Source of the DNA: Candidatus Cryptobacteroides onthequi
GTDB lineage: Bacteria; Bacteroidota; Bacteroidia; Bacteroidales; UBA932
Assembly: GCA_018066125.1 (NCBI GenBank)
Contig: JAGHSA010000013.1
Location: 1-64,000 of the forward strand
DNA: 64,000 bases
Direction of reading: 5' to 3'
The notes under the pieces: generated by a model
What the model was told of the DNA's origin: nothing
Databases searched by the model: none
Seen by the model: only the letters and a program-made list of their open reading frames with translations
In this document: one piece after another, positions 62,881 through 64,000 of the stretch
Layout: every line of letters begins with the position of its first letter
How positions within the stretch are numbered: position 1 is the stretch's first letter
Made by a program: the position numbers and the translations under genes

Positions 62881-64000
62881 TTACTTCTTTGAAGACTTCT
62901 TGGCAGCTGCCTTCTTGGTAACGTCGAACATGATAGGAGTACCGATCATGATTGAAGCGTAGGTACCGAAGCAGATACCGAGGATGAGAGCGACTGAGAG
63001 ACCTCTGATGGACTCACCACCGAAGATTGCGATTGCAAGCATAACGATGAGAGTAGATACTGAGGTGTTCACTGTACGGGTCAAGCAGGCATTGAGAGCC
63101 TTGTTGACTGTCTCCTTGAAGTCTGATGAAGGGTGGAGACCAAGTTCCTCACGGATACGGTCGAAGATGACCACGTTATCGTTGATAGCGTAACCGATGA
63201 TGGTCAGGATAGCAGCGATGAAGGTTGAGTCAACGTCGAGGTTGAATGGGAGGATACCTGAGAACAGTGAGAAGAAGCCGATCACGATGATTGCGGTGTG
63301 AGCAAGTGAAGCGACACCACCGAGACCCCATGTCCATCCTCTGAATCGGAGAGCGATATAGCAGAAGATCACGAGGAGAGCGATGAGCACTGCGATGATG
63401 GCGTTGCGCTTGATATCGTTTGCGATGGTCGCACCGACCTTGTCAGAACTGATGATACCGTTAGGGTTGTCAAGAGTAGATGTGAAGTCTGTGATCTCGA
63501 TATTCTCCTTGAAGAATGGCTTGAGCGCCTTGAAGAGCTTACCCTCGATCTCTGCATCGACTGCTGAAGTCTCATCCTCATACTTGTAGGCTGTGGTGAT
63601 CTTCATCTGGCTCTCGCCACCGAACTGCTTGACCTCGACTGAACCGTCGAACTCTGCGATTGCAGCAGCGCGGACATCCTCAGCTGTGACAGGCTGATCG
63701 AATCTTACTACGTATGTACGGCCACCGGTGAAGTCGACACCATATGTGAAGCCCTTGGTGAGCATAGATACGAGAGAGATGAGGATAAGTGCACCAGAGA
63801 TGATGTAAGACCACTTGCGTGCGCCCACGAAATCAACCTTGGTATTCTTGAGGAAGTTCTTGGTGAGATTGTTCTCGAAGGTGATGCTCTTGCCCTTCTG
63901 GATGCGGTCATCGAAGATGAGTCTGGTCACGAAGATAGATGTGATCACAGAGGTGATGATACCGATGATGAGGGTAGTAGCGAAGCCCTGTACAGGACCT
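62881..64000 (-). CDS. secDF: Protein-export membrane protein SecDF, C-terminal (SecF) part
   Basis: The frame continues past 64000 (GPVQGFATTLIIGIITSVIT), so SecD and SecF are fused, as usual in Bacteroidetes, and only the end is visible. SecF motifs are YGVDFTGGRTYVVRF, SSDKVGATIANDIKRNA, IGYAINDNVVIFDRIRE and NTSVSTLIVMLAIAIFGG. It pulls translocated proteins from the Sec channel using the proton gradient. The tail is basic (KKAAAKKSSKK). Confidence 0.95.
   Translation of the reverse strand, partial: GPVQGFATTLIIGIITSVITSIFVTRLIFDDRIQKGKSITFENNLTKNFLKNTKVDFVGARKWSYIISGALILISLVSMLTKGFTYGVDFTGGRTYVVRFDQPVTAEDVRAAAIAEFDGSVEVKQFGGESQMKITTAYKYEDETSAVDAEIEGKLFKALKPFFKENIEITDFTSTLDNPNGIISSDKVGATIANDIKRNAIIAVLIALLVIFCYIALRFRGWTWGLGGVASLAHTAIIVIGFFSLFSGILPFNLDVDSTFIAAILTIIGYAINDNVVIFDRIREELGLHPSSDFKETVNKALNACLTRTVNTSVSTLIVMLAIAIFGGESIRGLSVALILGICFGTYASIMIGTPIMFDVTKKAAAKKSSKK

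Overview
The window comes from a Bacteroidales bacterium. Many genes have promoters of the Bacteroidetes type (a -7 box TAnnTTTG, sometimes with a TTTG box 19-20 bases upstream) and few have Shine-Dalgarno sequences. Several protein families are typical of the order: NVEAL peptides, BF3164/TolB-like propeller lipoproteins, a DUF1460 amidase, fused SecDF, and DPE2-type glucanotransferase. I cannot name the genus from sequence alone.

Layout. 0-3.9 kb: the str operon on the minus strand (rpsL-rpsG-fusA-rpsJ), ending at a tRNA with anticodon CAT instead of running into the S10 operon. 3.9-10.6 kb: an OmpA/TPR-type lipoprotein, then a plus-strand run of sigma-54 activator, LptE, a small TPR-like protein, SecG, and a ClpB-type disaggregase lacking its N-terminal domain. 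10.5-24.9 kb: exported catabolic enzymes (SGNH hydrolase, GH65, metallophosphoesterase, FAD oxidoreductase, M48 protease, nucleoside hydrolase, a GH101-like protein, GH3), a DUF1460 amidase carrying an in-frame 48-base minisatellite, and a REP-associated tyrosine transposase flanked by two 79-base blocks of paired palindromes. A tRNA-Gly(GCC) lies at 20.9 kb.

24.9-51.5 kb is the most unusual part. A protein joining a signal peptidase I domain, a transglutaminase-like domain and a discoidin-like end faces, across divergent promoters, an AT-rich cluster of small NVEAL-type Cys-rich secreted peptides, CxxC thioredoxin-like lipoproteins and beta-propeller lipoproteins. A second, mirror-image cluster of the same families lies at 45.5-51.5 kb. 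Between them sits an efflux operon: AraC regulator, TolC, adaptor, two RND permeases, and an O-antigen-ligase-like membrane protein with TPRs. In all there are eight propellers, three CxxC lipoproteins, three intact NVEAL peptides, one NVEAL-like ORF, and several truncated or frameshifted small-peptide genes. The two intact six-cysteine peptides share exact cysteine spacing, and each sits beside a CxxC lipoprotein. I infer a peptide maturation, export and sensing system; no function is proven by sequence alone.

51.6-64 kb: housekeeping (pheS, C69 dipeptidase, small hydrolase, DPE2-like 4-alpha-glucanotransferase, dnaE). An 835-base non-coding stretch full of hairpins and repeats follows, then the 3' part of secDF.
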